Shown here one piece after another: positions 43,615-56,099 of a stretch of DNA of 64,000 nucleotides. How positions within the stretch are numbered: the stretch's first letter is position 1; every line of letters begins with the position of its first letter. The notes beneath the pieces were generated by a model. That model worked only from the letters and a program-made list of their open reading frames with translations. It had not been told where the DNA came from and did no database searches. The DNA comes from Nephrocerus scutellatus (lineage: Eukaryota > Arthropoda > Insecta > Diptera > Pipunculidae), in the NCBI GenBank assembly GCA_947095585.1, contig OX352763.1:25655462-25719461 (forward strand), in the 5' to 3' direction. The translations under genes and the position numbers were made by a program.

Positions 43615-44860
43615 ATAGTAATAAAGGGTTTTTCAACAAGGACATAACAATTTTGTATTTAAATAAAACACAGAATAGTTGAAATATTGGGCTTCCAAGT
43701 ATTGCACATATGTTACATATAAGTATAGAATGCCATCATGTTCATATGACTATCGCGAGCACGTTTGCATCGATCGATTCTTTAGAGCCAATTTGCGCCA
43801 TTCTTCCACGCATATCGGCCGGAACGTTGGCAATTTCGCGTTCGATATTGCTCCTGAGCTCGTCTTACTTTCTTGGCTTCTTGGCATATGCCAACAATTA
43901 ACGTAACCCCATAAAAAGAAATCCAACCGCGTTAAATCGCATGACCGAGTTGGTCATTCGACCGGGCCATTTCTCTAGATTACACGATTACCGAACTTCC
44001 CCTTTAATAGATCAATTGCTTGACCAAATGTGTGGCATGTGATATCATCTTGTTGGAACCACATATCACTGATGTCAAGTCCATTCAATTTTGGCCAGAA
44101 ATAGAATTCCAACATAGTACGATAGCGAACTCCATTGACCATAACATGGTGATTATTTTCATCGACGATAAAATACGGTCCAATCACACCTCCGGTATGA
44201 AATGCAGACCACACGGTCACTTTTTGTGGATGCAATTGTTGCTGTCCAATAACTCATATATTGCTTATTGACAAAGCTATTAAGCCAAAAATGAACTTAG
44301 TTGCTAAATACGGTTTTTGATGAAATTCAGGATTTTCTTCAAACTTTTGCAGAGCTCAATAGGAGTTCCGGCATTTCAAATGATCAAGAGGCTTCAGTTC
44401 TTGAGTTAATTTGATCTTGTAAAGGTGTAGTCAAATTTCTTTATGCAAAATTTGCCACAATTTGGACTGCGAGGTTTCCAATTCCTGTGAATGGCGTGAA
44501 ATCGACTGATTTGACAAATTTTAAACTGAAGGACTTAAGGCTGCGATATCTGCGATACTTCAACCGGTGCGTTGTCTCACTGGCACAGGAGCATTCAATT
44601 GTGAATATGTTAACTTGAATTTATTCACTATTCATTATATAGCACGCACATCCTGTCTGGTAGGACGATTCTTACGACCGAAAATTGAAGTAAGTGCTCT
44701 TAAAGTGGCGACCACCGACTCATAATTTCGGTAGTATTTTTTACTACTTGACCATGATACAAATATAAACCTTGACTGACGTCTTGACGTTAACAGATCA
44801 TAAAAAAATTCGTCATTTTAGTTTTAAAATCGATTTGGCAACTTCCGAGCAAAAATGTAA
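43615..44860 (-). pseudogene. Tc1/mariner-type transposon, whole but decayed
   Basis: On the minus strand, the N-terminal region near 44700 (an IFGRKNRPTRQ-like stretch) precedes the catalytic region MHPQKVTVWSAFHTGGVIGP YF...VNGVRYRTMLEFYFWPKL and MWFQQDDITCHT (second Asp of the D,D,E/D triad). The low-coordinate end, AAAGGGTTTTTCAACAAGGA CATAACAATTTTGTATTT, matches the end at 38905. Stops and frameshifts interrupt the gene. Confidence 0.8.
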
Positions 44861-44929
44861 AAAATAATCAGCTGTTCTTCAATTATTTTGTTCGGAAAAC
44901 GATTGTGATAGTTAAATAACCACCAACTA

Positions 44930-45065
44930 TCAGTTGGAAGAAGATGAAGATTTTTATTAAGAAATCATCTTTTCTAATGAAGCTCACTTTTAACTTGGCA
45001 GTTATATGAACAAGCAAAATTGCCCTAAGCCTAAGCATTATAAGGGTGCAAATACCTTTAAGAGT
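44930..45065 (+). pseudogene. Second fragment of the same transposase, opposite strand
   Basis: Plus-strand reading gives EDEDFY*EIIFSNEAHF and YMNKQN, the segment containing the first catalytic Asp position (here SNEAHF, so the Asp has been replaced). It is followed by a block inverted relative to 4662-4692 (CTAAGCATTATAAGGGTGCAAATACC). It abuts the minus-strand copy head to head. Confidence 0.55.
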
Positions 45066-45084
45066 GCGCTAATTAATAAAAAAA

Positions 45085-45440
45085 ATTTACCCTGAGGATA
45101 TTTCGCCAGAGTCAAAATCAACGGTATCACCATTCCTCATAACTCGGACTTTAAATACTTAGGCCTTCATCTCTATCGCCGTCTCACTTGTAGGAAGCAT
45201 ATATATACGAAATCAGTCCAAAACCAACTTAAATTTGAATCACTGGTTACTAGACAGATATTCAAAACTAAGCCTAGAAAATAAAGTGCATATTTTTAAA
45301 GCTATTATCAAGCCTAATTGTCTTTCGGAATCCAACTTTGACGCACATCGTCAGTTACCAATACTACAAAACTAGAAAGAACACAGCCAAAGATACTACG
45401 AACCATCACCAGCTCCCTATGGTTCATTTTCTCATACCCT
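45085..45440 (+). pseudogene. Jockey-type LINE fragment
   Basis: Plus-strand frames: ITIPHNSDFKYLGLHLYRRL TCRKHI, then a decayed Q..LWGT-like region and LERTQPKILRTITSSLW. This matches the post-catalytic RT region of jockey elements (KYLGLHLDRRLTW...). Stops are present. Confidence 0.7.
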
Positions 45441-45444
45441 CAAA

Positions 45445-47394
45445 ATGCTCTCTACAGCTAAAGGCTGACTCGAAATATACAGTACACGGTTATATTAATA
45501 ATGTCATTAATTTGTGATAATGAGATTAATAAATACATGGTTGGTATAATGAATAATGATGCTTGATAAATTATATGAATCCGGATTTCGTTTATCATTA
45601 CTAATAATGAAATTACCATGTAATGTGCTTTTATCAATTATGCTTATACCCATCGCATTAAACTTCCTGTGGTCAGATTATATCGGACAGTCGCATTAAA
45701 CATGTAGCCAGTCCTCTCTCTTAGGGAACCGCAAAAATAGCTTCGTGTCACTGAGGTGCTATTGATGAAAAAATGCATTAAGGCTGTCATGTCCAGTGTG
45801 CAGGAAGTCAAACTTAAGGCTAAGTTTATCTTGACATACTGAACGTCCTAAATGAGCTTAACTTGAAAGTTACCCTTCCGTTCATGCATTGATTCCATCT
45901 AGATTAAGATATCATGGCTTTCTCCAGCAGTTCCTCGCATTGGCCAATGCTCCTGTTAACTGCAGGAAAGGGCTCTCCATTCCTTATATCAAAAATGGTC
46001 ATAAGAAAGCCACAGTGTCACTAATCAGTGATGGGGATTATAACATGTCTTATAAATAAGGGTCAATCGCTCGTCTTTGTGGTTGTGGTTCCCAATAAGG
46101 TCTAACATCGATAATTGTCTGAGGATGCAGATAACGGATTTACTATGGTGGATAGCGTAGGAGGTATCTACATAATACTTTGTGCTATAGAACAAAATGC
46201 TCTAGAATGCAAAGCAAGCGAAAATATTCCTCACATAGGATCAAGAATGACATTTTCAATTGTTGTTTGCCCAGAAGCGTTCAAAGAGTTTCATGATTGA
46301 TAAATAATATACCGGTACGAGTATGTGGACTTTAGCCTTATATATGTATGTACATGCATGCTGTAAAACATTTCCTCTCAAAGGCGGAAATGTTTCCCTA
46401 TATGACGCAATGGGTAACGCCACATAAGTTATGCTTATCTCATAATTGGCCTTAAAAATTCGTAACAAAAGTTATGTATATTGCTGAGCTGTTAGCAGGT
46501 AGTTAAGTTGCTGCTGAGTTCCATAGCTGGAAAAAATGTTGTTTAATGTTTTGCAAAGCTTCTGCAATAAATATAAATATGTACGAACGTGCTAAACTAG
46601 AATTCATTACTTTAAGAATAGAAAACAACAAAAAAGTTGACAAATGCAATTGCAGGGTTGAATAATTACCGCACAATTGCATTGCATTGAGGTAACGTCT
46701 ACTAACACAGCATACCTTGCTCTTGACCTTAAACAGTATTATGTCGTTTCAAGGAAATCTTGCTCTGCAAAGCAATTAAACAATAACACAATGGGCCTTG
46801 GAGTGCAATTTTTGCTCAAATCAGCAAAGAGAAGACTGCTATCATTGCAAAAACCTTCCTTATTTGTATTAGTTGGAAAGTCGAATGCATTTTATTACAG
46901 CCTATACGTTCAGGCCAGCTTTAACTGTAATGGGTTATGATGGTTAATTTGTTTTTACGGAAAGGGTAGGGTAATAAGCCCTAATAAATAGGGTTAGCAA
47001 CATCGATTGCTTTACTTCTTATTAGCTCTTCATTTTTTTCTAGATTTTTCGTTAGTGTGCAATTCAACAGCTATATATTTTTATATCAACTGCAATAAAT
47101 TTATTATAAAAATACAATACAAGCGGAAAACCAAAATCCAATCAATGGTTGGTCGTCAAAAGGTTTGTAAATGTGCTTTGTTTTTATATGAGAGCCGTTA
47201 AATTGTTTAAGATAAATGTTACTGCAATGATAAACAAATAAAAGTGTACTTACTTTTATATCACCAGATAACAGCTTTTTTTTGTTTTCAGTGCAAGTGT
47301 GCAGTCAATACAATTGGCGTATGTGTGCATGTGTGTGTGTTACCTATGGAAGCTATCTACATTTTATGTATTTGATGAAATTAAATTGAAAACC
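45445..47394. other. Gene-free stretch with unassigned repeat-like parts
   Basis: 45680-46070 is GC-richer than its surroundings, with no intact frame, and may be a LINE remnant on the minus strand; not identified. 46100-47394 shows nothing specific; the 87-aa frame at 46677-46940 has no family match I can name. Confidence 0.35.
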
Positions 47395-48860
47395 AACCCA
47401 TAGGTGGGTTAGGTTGGGGTGGCCGTCGGCAGGATACCGACCCACTGAGACCAGTTATGGTCCATTGCTGATCGAGACCTTTGACCCTACTCATAGGACC
47501 AGTTGAAGTTTCGAAAGAAGCGTATGAGTCTTCTAATCTCAGTATTTGACAAATCATTGAGGTATTTTTATTATTATTTAAACTTATTGCCGAGGGAGAA
47601 CTCCCCGGATGACTTGCGCCACGGTAATAAGCTCTAATATTAATAAGGGCTAAGCCCTTTATTAAAATTAAAATATCGAAGGCATGTAATTACAATATAT
47701 CAATTCCTCACGTTTGTAGCCGCTTTCAATTTATTTTCTCAGAATCTTCCCTTATTCATTAAAAAAAAGTAATACGGATAATGATCACAAAACTAAAACG
47801 ACGTGAGTTTAATGCTTTAATCAATGGATCATGATCAGGGAATACTACAAAAATCTTGACATAGAAAATATTACAAATAATGACGTAAGTGAGCCTTCAA
47901 AGTTCTTGAAACTTCTATTAAACAATTCAGTCCTTCATCTACTAGCTGACGTTTTTATTGTAGGCCAACAAATTGACAGTGAATCGTACGGGATTCGTCT
48001 ATAGTATCAAGCATAACAAACGAAATAGACACGCAGAACTACCAAGCCGATAGGCTCATCAAAATTCAGATTTCAAAAACTAAAAAGGCTCAAAAATGTT
48101 TGCGAATTCCAGAAAATCAATGTGTTTCTTGACAAAGGATGAGCGGAAGAAATGGTTTCAAATTAAGTTTCAAAGTTTGCCAAAAAAGAGAAAATCTCTT
48201 TTAAAAATGTTCTTTAAAGGTTCTTTGTGGTTTTTCGTAGTTTGGCCAAGTCCTTGGATTTCAACTACAAATTCAGGCTTTTGATAAAGTTGTTCAATTT
48301 CGGTTTTTTCGTTTTAATTTTTTGCAATTTAAATGAAAAAATAATTGTAAAATAAGGTTCCCAGATGGAGATTACGTTTTTGAGAAAGTACTGCGCAGAG
48401 AATGGTCTCTTCCCCCTCCTCGACCATGCAGCTTCTGCAGAAGCCATTGGAAATTACAACAAGCCTTGAGACAGTAATGACACCTATAGTAGCAACTATG
48501 TGAAATCTGTTTACAGAGCTCGAACACTTAGAGCATTTCGTATCCAGCCTAGGCCAGATCTGTTTTGTCGCTAGACGAGTTGTTTCGTTTGACCACCTAC
48601 AGTTGTTTTCTTGATAGATCCAGCTTTAACATCAGCCTTAGAATTTGCCAAAATGGTGAATGCTGAACTGCTCTACCATCTCCTTGAAAGATGATCGGCA
48701 GTCAAGGGCTACAATAGAGTTCGTAGAGACTGATTCTAGGGACTTAGATCAGCTTGAATATTATAGAAGATGCGGATGTCCTTAGCGGATAAACTCGTAA
48801 CATTTCTCTTTAGCCATGACAGGACTTATTTTATCGGCATGATTTCTGTTTGTAAAACAT
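47395..48860 (-). pseudogene. I/LOA-type LINE 3' end, split by a 0.8-kb insertion
   Basis: 47395-47560 (GGGTTAGGTTGGGGTGGCCG TCGG...GACCAGTTGAAGTTTCG) matches the 3' terminal part of the copy at 34237. 48350-48860 (GGTTCCCAGATGGAG... CTTCTGCAGAAGCCATTGG... CTTAGAGCATTTCG) matches the next part. The 790 bp between them has no counterpart in the first copy and is therefore a later insertion. Confidence 0.7.
47562..48350. mobile_element. Insertion inside the LINE relic
   Basis: Starts in (ATT)-rich sequence, then GCCGAGGGAGAACTCCCCGG and GCGCCACGGTAATAAG, later a 62-aa plus frame (48096-48284) without motifs. Boundaries come from comparison with the uninterrupted copy at 34237-34900. Its class is unknown. 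Confidence 0.45.
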
Positions 48861-48949
48861 TGATTGGAGTGCAGTGATTAGGAAGATGGAAAGATTGGCT
48901 AAGATTTAGCTTTCTAGGAAAATACCTTCGCCTGCCCGATCATAAGTTT

Positions 48950-49395
48950 CTTAACCGTCAGCTTAAAACCAACCAATCCATAAAAATTAAAATTTTTCAT
49001 GTGAATTCTCTAATCTGAGATATACATATGCGTGCAATGATTGAATAAAATCGGGTTAGTTTTGGAAAAATTTAAATAGGAGTTCCACGGCCACGGTCCA
49101 CGTTCACTTCCCAATTTTTACAGAAATTGTTGTCATCGGAGATACATGTGTGCAAAATTTGATTAAAATCGGGTTAATTCTTAAAATACTATATGGGAGC
49201 TACTCGGCCCTGGGCCCTGATCATTTCCAAATTTTTACAGAAACACTTGTCATCGGAGATACACATGTGTGCTGCAAAGTTTGAATAAAATCGGGCTTTA
49301 GGATTAAAATTTGATCACAAGATTTGGCGAGCCAGCCAGCCAGCACCAAACAAACAAACACACAGACACGTTAATATTGAGAATTTAAAAAGGAA
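48950..49395 (-). repeat. Family R, copy c
   Basis: Reverse-complement copy: AACCAATCCATAAAAATT, GTGAATTCTCTAATCTGAGA, three units of ATACA(C)ATGTGTGC.AA..TTGA.TAAAATCGGGTTA, GGGCCCTGATC, and at the end CAAACAAACACACAGACACG TTAATATTGAGAATTT. One of the more complete copies. Confidence 0.75.
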
Positions 49396-49399
49396 GGAA

Positions 49400-51250
49400 G
49401 ATTGTGTTAAAAAAAGGATTGCATTTTTACCATTTTTGTGAGAAAAATGAAAACATGTACTGTACATATGCCACCCCAAAAGACTTTTATATCTATGTTA
49501 TTTGCAGAAAAACCCAACCCTGCTGTTGACCCAAGGCACTTAGATTCGAATTTGTTTTCCATCACAGTTTATCGAACATACCAAGCTATGTATATTGGCA
49601 GGCGTTGTTACAATCGTTTTGAAGAAAACTTTTCACTTGTGCACTTATTTGCCTGCTCAAAATATTCCATAAAAAATAAATAACAATGTGGAAAAAAATC
49701 TAGGTCACACTGCTGAGGGTAAATAAATACTCCATCGTCTAAAAATAAGGATCACTAAGGGAATCTCGTTGATCTATCGTTGAAATCTGTGTAATTTTCT
49801 ACTCCATTAACTTCACATTATGTACACGATTCATGCCAAATACATGTAGTTACCTACTTGCAAAATTCTAAATAGCTTTTTTTATATACAATTTGGTGAC
49901 ACACTGCCATTTATACACGAAAAAAAATCGATCGAAAATTGCAGTAAAGAGAAAATGGGAAAAATGTTAGAAGCATCCCCACAAAAGAAAAACAACAGCA
50001 AATCAGTGCGCCAGAACGTTAAAAGGAATGGTCGTCTCACACAAACAATAAAGCAAACGAGTAAGTACCGTATCATATATTGCCACTGATATATGGGAAA
50101 TATTCAATGAATTGTTCACCAAAGTATCAATAGTAGATACATTCTTAAAAGTTTTTTTTTTAGATTCAAAATTATTTAGATGCACATAGACAGTAGCAGC
50201 TAAATCGGCACATGTTAGTTGGTATAGTATCTAATGCTTTGCATTCTTACTATTATAGAAAAATGTATATATGTATGCATATATATATATATATATACCA
50301 TCATGTATCTACAAGAATATTCGCATTTGTACTTTTTGCTAAATTTTTATTGTTTTGTTTACTGCTTCTGTTTTCCCTGTAGCTGAGAGTAACCAATTAC
50401 TTGCGCTCGTAATGTTTTTGTTTATCTATTTATGTATTTTATTTATTCCCTTGTAGATATTCGAAAAAGTACCAGTGCGCATAAATTTATAAAAACCACA
50501 ATATTAGATAAGAAAGACAAAGATTTTTTTTATGTTTTTGTTTTTATGTTTGCTTGGGATGCGCAAAGTATTTTAGACTAACAATCGTTGTTAAAAGTTT
50601 GGGGTTTATATACCTCAAACCAGGTACAATTGAGCCTGCACTGGTAATCAGAATGTTTAAGTTTTTCTTCAAAGTATAACAAGAAAATACTTGCAGAGAA
50701 ATGGAAAAAATAAAACTCTATACATGGTTTTGAATCGAACCACAATGTGTTTTTGCCTGATAGTAAAGAACTCTTAATTTTTAAGCATTGTTGCCATAAT
50801 CTACCTTTTTGTTCTGTAAAAAGTGTATTTTACCACATTGCATAATACCAAATGTATGCGCTTGTTAAAATAGGCAGTCTGTTCTGTCATAAACAATCAA
50901 GTATCAACCTTAAATATTTGTGGATCAAAACGTACGGAAAAAGAGCAATTGTTTACACAATTCAATTAGCAAATTGATTTGCATGTAAGTGTTATGCATT
51001 CGTCCATCATTACTCGGTTGTTTTAGTAAACTTGGGAAAAATATTAAAAAATAGCGAAAACTTAAGTAAAGCAAATTGTCGACAGCTTAGCATTGGGTTG
51101 GTTGTTAATTGAGATACATTGCAAGATTTTTCATTGATCCAGTTACGACACAAACACATTATGTTGTACGCTGGGGTAGGTGAGTAGGTGGGGTTTTTAT
51201 GAACGACATCCGTATGTTATCATATGTCAAATGGTTAAAGCAAAGCAGTA
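49400..51250. other. Gene-free AT-rich stretch
   Basis: A TA-rich microsatellite at 50275-50300. No gene or RNA is seen. It could be intronic to a distal Tob promoter, but nothing proves this. Confidence 0.35.
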
Positions 51251-51254
51251 TAAT

Positions 51255-51450
51255 ATATATACAGGGTGGCTGAGACCAAGTGTTACCAAATGAAAACGCT
51301 GTAATTTTTTTAATTTTGATTATTTTTTATTGAAATTTCGTGGAATATGTTGAAAACATATTACATTTTATGAAAAACATGTTACTGCTCGATATGACCT
51401 CCTTTGGCTCTGATTATTTGATTCAGTCTTCCATAGAAAGCATTACATGT
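51255..51450. mobile_element. Possible end of a Tc1-like DNA transposon
   Basis: Begins ACAGGGTGGCTGAGACCAAG TGTTACC, a typical transposon-end wording. It continues with GAAAACATGTTACTGCTCGA TATGACCTCCTTTGGCTCTGATTATTTG, which resembles the antisense of a Tc1/IS630 N-terminal segment. No second TIR was found. Confidence 0.4.
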
Positions 51451-53590
51451 TGACCGAACGTGATGAGATTACATGTTGAGGTTACATGATGATAACCGAT
51501 TGTATGATGCGCAACTCCACGCCGAGGATATACTAGCACTGACTTCACTAACATATAATACCATGTATCGGTGCACCAACGCTTACATCTTACCCGACCT
51601 ACAGTCATTATGATGATCACGAACTGCGTCCACAACCAAACGCTGACACAGACTCACAGGCTAACTGCTCTAGTTAACCTCATCTGTGGGCACCTCCAAC
51701 TTCCCGTAGTACCAACGGGACCATGTTGAGAACTTGCATCAATGGCCTCGTTCGTTCGGTATGTGTGCCTGGGCGATTGACGAAGTAGACCATAGCGTCG
51801 CATCCATCCGAAACCTCGAACCGCATCGTCTGCTACTAGGATAGCAAGCTACATGCTACAGGCTACATCACAGACCTGGCTGCAATGTATGACCGGGATA
51901 CTTAATACGAAGATAGATACTATTAAGAAATTCTAGGTACCACCCATTCCAGTCAATCTATCTACCGAAGTATCCAAGTATCCTACCCATTGATAGAATA
52001 AGATGCAACGGTCCCCTCTGGGAGAATGTTGATGACAGCAAGCTAAGATATTATAAAATTTTTGAGAGCTAAATTTTCGGTTGGAAAATAGTAAGAGTGT
52101 AACGGTTCGGCACTCTGCAGTACTGCTATCTAGGACTTAATATATTTATTTTGTAGGCATACCACGAAAACCTTGTAACCGTGGTTTTGGTTACGGTCCA
52201 TAGGAAAATAAGTAAAAGAACCCATTAAAATCTCTGCAGTAGATTTAAGTCAATATTGTTACAGGAGCATTTTTGGCAATTGTGTTTTGTCACGAGTCAA
52301 CAAATTTCATTTACAATCTCGTGAATATTAAATTAATTTTATATTTAACGAATTTGTATGTTTAAATAACAAATATTGGATTCATAATTGCAATAAATAA
52401 ACTTGGTTATCCTCGCATGAATAGCGATGTGTTACGACAGATGACAACATTGAACACAAACTCGTGTGCACTTATGCACAAATAGATATGTACTGGTACT
52501 TCTAAAAAAGATCACCTCAAATTAAAAATTTGTTATTTCGTTGAATGGCAGTTTGTAAGTTATAGAGGCACATGTTAGGCTGGTTGTCATGCAATTTGAA
52601 TTCAACATTAAATACATTTCACTTTATGACGCTAATGAATGTTGATGTGATATAATATGTATATGAATCTACAGCTGTAATGTATTTTACTATAACCCTG
52701 GCATTTGATTTTAAAATACGCTGAGCTACGCCAAGACTTTTGAAATAGATACACAAATATGTATTTATTTTTTTCATTATTTTCAAACAATTTGGAATAG
52801 ATGGTAGCTGGCATTTTGACATTTTACAGCGATGAGTCTAATGAGGTTTCTCGCTTCTCAATTGTTTTATTTTTGTGAAAAAAAAAAAAGAAAAAAAAAT
52901 AAATCGATGAGATATTGTCGTATTGCTAGCGATCCTTACAAAGTTATTTCCATTGTTGTTGTTAAACTGACTGATTTCGGGATGATGAAGATGGCGGCGG
53001 AAAGTTCACATAGTAATTTAAATTTGAAAACAAAATTACGCCGGCATCCGTCCAAATAGGTAGGAGTATCTTTACACACATGAGTTTATATATTTGCTTT
53101 ATGCTCTTGGTCGTGTTTGTTTATTTAATTTCATTTGGTATATTTTACAAAATAAAAGACTGTAGTCTATGTATCTTTAAACAACAGTCGGCTATAACGT
53201 CGAAATTAATTTTGCTATTCAAAATTATCTCTAGCAAATTTTATTTCGTCGTCAAGCGAATTTATTTTAAGGCGATGTAAGTTTATGTTATGTTAGTTGC
53301 TAACACGTGAATGTAACAATTAAATTTTTTTTAAACGCTAAAGGTTGAAGATTTCTCGAGTTTATGTTTAGACTTCGCAGTATAGTATTCTGAGCCAAAT
53401 AAAACAGAAACAAAAATAACATTTGGAGCTAAAGATTTCTTAATTGCTTACGATAATTGAGAACTATGATGGAGTTGAGAAACTATTAAGAAAATCTGAA
53501 AGATTCTAAGACTCTTGTTGTTGAGATTGCATATTTTGGAAATTAATCTTACTTAAGGTATTTCTCTACAATTATGCCTGCTACTCTTTC
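51450..53590. other. Gene-free stretch; first 600 bp GC-richer and unexplained
   Basis: 51450-52060 is clearly GC-richer than the flanks (TACATGCTACAGGCTACATC) but has no intact frame; probably an old element. 52140-52200 repeats the ACCACGAAAACC / GGTTTTGGTTACGG wording of the foldback near 30600. 52200-53590 is AT-rich; the 75-aa frame at 52832 has no family features. Confidence 0.35.
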
Positions 53591-53599
53591 TAACTAATA

Positions 53600-54365
53600 A
53601 TTTTGCGATTTCAGAGGAAACCCTAGAAGAAAAGCTTGAAAGTGTGAAAAGACATATTCGGAATCTACAAAACTTACAACTGAACGTTGAAAAAACAAAA
53701 GTTATGACAACTTGTAATGGACAAGTAATGGAATGGAATGGAAAGTAATGGTACCTTTCTACCGGTTCTCATCGAACCGGGAAGTGTTATCAACAATGGT
53801 AGCTCCAAAGATGAATTAAAATCTATAATCAAATATGTTTCGTTAAAAAGAAAGCTACTAAGCAACAGACAAAAAACTCAAAGAACAGAGATATAAATTT
53901 TTAAGTCGATATATCTCCTAGTATTATACTTCATAGAGAGAAGTAGCACCCTATCAGAAAGGCAAAATACATGTTATGGAAATGAAGTATACCTGAGAAC
54001 AGTGCCAGGAAGAAGTTATATTGAGAGGAAAAGAAACGTAGATGGAAGATACGAGAGCTTAAGGTGAAATCCGTTAAAAAACTCAAATGGTTGGACACAT
54101 AATGCGGAAGGATGAAACATGAAACAATACAGAGAATAAGAAGGACTAATATGAAATTTGAAATTTGGAAAGCAAAAACACCTGAAGGAAAAAATAAGAG
54201 GGGAAGATCCAGAACAGAGCCACTGAAAAAATTATATAAGAAGTGGGAGAACGTTGGATCTCGGCAAAGGAAACGACAAAAGATAGAAACCCATGGAGAA
54301 AATGAGCTAAGAAGAGGAAGGCAGAAACAAGGTTTAACACAGAAGTTTCTGATCTGTATGTAAAT
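53600..54365 (+). pseudogene. LINE relic (RT palm and basic C-terminus)
   Basis: KLESVKRHIRNLQNLQLNVE KTKVMTT is the RT block after the active site (LNxxKTKxM). Further on, LKWLDT*CGRMKHE and IWKAKTPEGKNKRGRSRTEP LKKLYKKWENVG correspond to the GHxxR...GKRxxGRPRxRW end of endonuclease-RT elements. Heavily degraded, and distinct from the copy at 19690. Confidence 0.65.
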
Positions 54366-54469
54366 ATAGGAGCTTGAACGTTATGGTCAGATTCTAGATA
54401 GTGTGTCGCATTGTAACATCCTAAGTCTCAGTTTATTTCTAGAGACAGGTTAGATGTTGATAGGACTTA

Positions 54470-54535
54470 ATAATAATAATAATATTCGGCGCGAAAGAGT
54501 ATTGCGGTTCAAGTCCTAGCGTCTCGTCTCTTGCA
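54470..54535 (-). mobile_element. SINE 3' tail fragment
   Basis: TAATAATAATAATATTCGGC GCGAAAGAGTATTGCGG...AAGTCCTAGC equals the tail and last block of the SINE in inverse orientation (compare 19560-19610). Confidence 0.6.
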
Positions 54536-54799
54536 CATGATACATGGATATGACTAATTAGATCTACGGGAATCTTTACTTGTCTTATTTAATTGGCAAT
54601 AGAAAATCTATGTATTAGTATTAGTTTTTTTTATGATCTAACTTTTTAGCAACCAAATACTGGACTGTAAGTGTTTGTCTCTGCTGGATTTCTCGTTAAA
54701 ATCTTTAAAAAACACAGTATCGATTACGAGAAAGCCAACTTCTTTGGGATTATTAACTGGTCTGCAATAATTCTGTCAAACCAAAGGAAAATGGATGGT

Positions 54800-56095
54800 A
54801 TAACTTGAGCTATAAAAAGTCTTTTAGGAATTGCTGCCGCCTGCACCTCAGAATTGAACACTTTATGAGAAAAATTTACATTCGTACTCGTGCAGTTTCT
54901 AGAGTTTTAAACGATCTCGACACTCACAAATCCGCTGGACCAAATTGTATTTTCCCATTCGTTATAAGAGGTGTTCTTCCAAGCTGGCATTACTATTGCG
55001 TAAGCGTTTCTATCTGTCTTGTTCTTCTGGACTCTTCCCGAGAAGTTGAAAATAAGCCTTTGTTTAGCCCATACCTAAAAAAGGCGAGCCGTCGTCTCCT
55101 TCTTCGTACCGACCCATAGCACTTACATCCATTCTTTCCAAGGTCATAAAAACGCTGATCAATTATCAGCTCATGTAATATCTCGAAACTAACGAAATTC
55201 TTAATGACCGGCAGTACGGATTTCGTGGGCATCGTTCTACTGGTGATTTGATGGTATATCTCACCGAACAGTGAAACCGGTCTGTATCAATTTGTTGAAA
55301 GCAAAGCTTTTGCAATCGATATTTTCAAGGCATTTGAGAGAGTTTGGCATCAAGCTCTTTTAAACAAAACACATGCCTATGGACCCGATGAAAAACTGCT
55401 TCATTGGATTAGAAGTTATCTCCTAGACCCCTCAATCCGAATTGTTTTGGACGGTTTCAAATCTGAAATACATCACATAAATGCTGGCGTTCCACAGGGC
55501 CCTGTTTTGTCCCAAAAACGTTTCCTCATTTTAAATAATGACCTCTAGTCTATGACTTCTAATCTAGTTCACTCTTTTGCCGATGACAGCACTCTCAGTT
55601 TCTCATATAAGTTTGAGGAACGTCCTTCACCCTCACCTGTTGAACTCAAACAACTACGTATGTTAAGTACGTTTAATTCTGACCTGGACAGCATTATAAA
55701 ATGGAGAGAAGAAAATAGAGTAGAATTTAACGCTTCCAAAATACAATGCTGCTCTATGTTACCATGCGAATCGTAAACTCTTAGCGATTGTCCATGAATA
55801 GCACTTGCAGCGACGAAACTCGCAATTCTCGGTATGTGCGTCAACGACAAGCTTTATTGGAACGAACACATATTCGCCATCGCCAAAAATTCTGCGAAAT
55901 TTTGAGGTTTTCTCTCAAGACGCCAGAAACACCTCACTCCCACTGATCTGGCTACAATCTACAAGGCTTTCATTCGACCCAAACTTGAGTACAATTGTCT
56001 TATCTGGTCAGGTGCTCCGAAAATTACTTTGCATCTGCTAGATAAATTCAGAATCGAGCGATAATACTTATCGCTGACGAAAACATTGCGAAGCA
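54800..56095 (+). pseudogene. CR1-like LINE relic, copy 2
   Basis: Plus-strand frames in order: [79 protein letters not shown], the active-site block SFADDSTLSFSY (catalytic ADD intact), IIKWREENRVEFNASK, NDKLYWNEHIFAIAKNSAKF and TIYKAFIRPKLEYNCLIWSG. Several frameshifts separate them. It is the best-preserved LINE in the window, though clearly dead. The endonuclease part is missing. Confidence 0.85.
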
Positions 56096-56099
56096 GATA

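Noticed and set aside
44020..44271. 83-aa plus-strand frame
   Set aside because: It is antisense to the Tc1/mariner-type transposase relic at 43615-44860.
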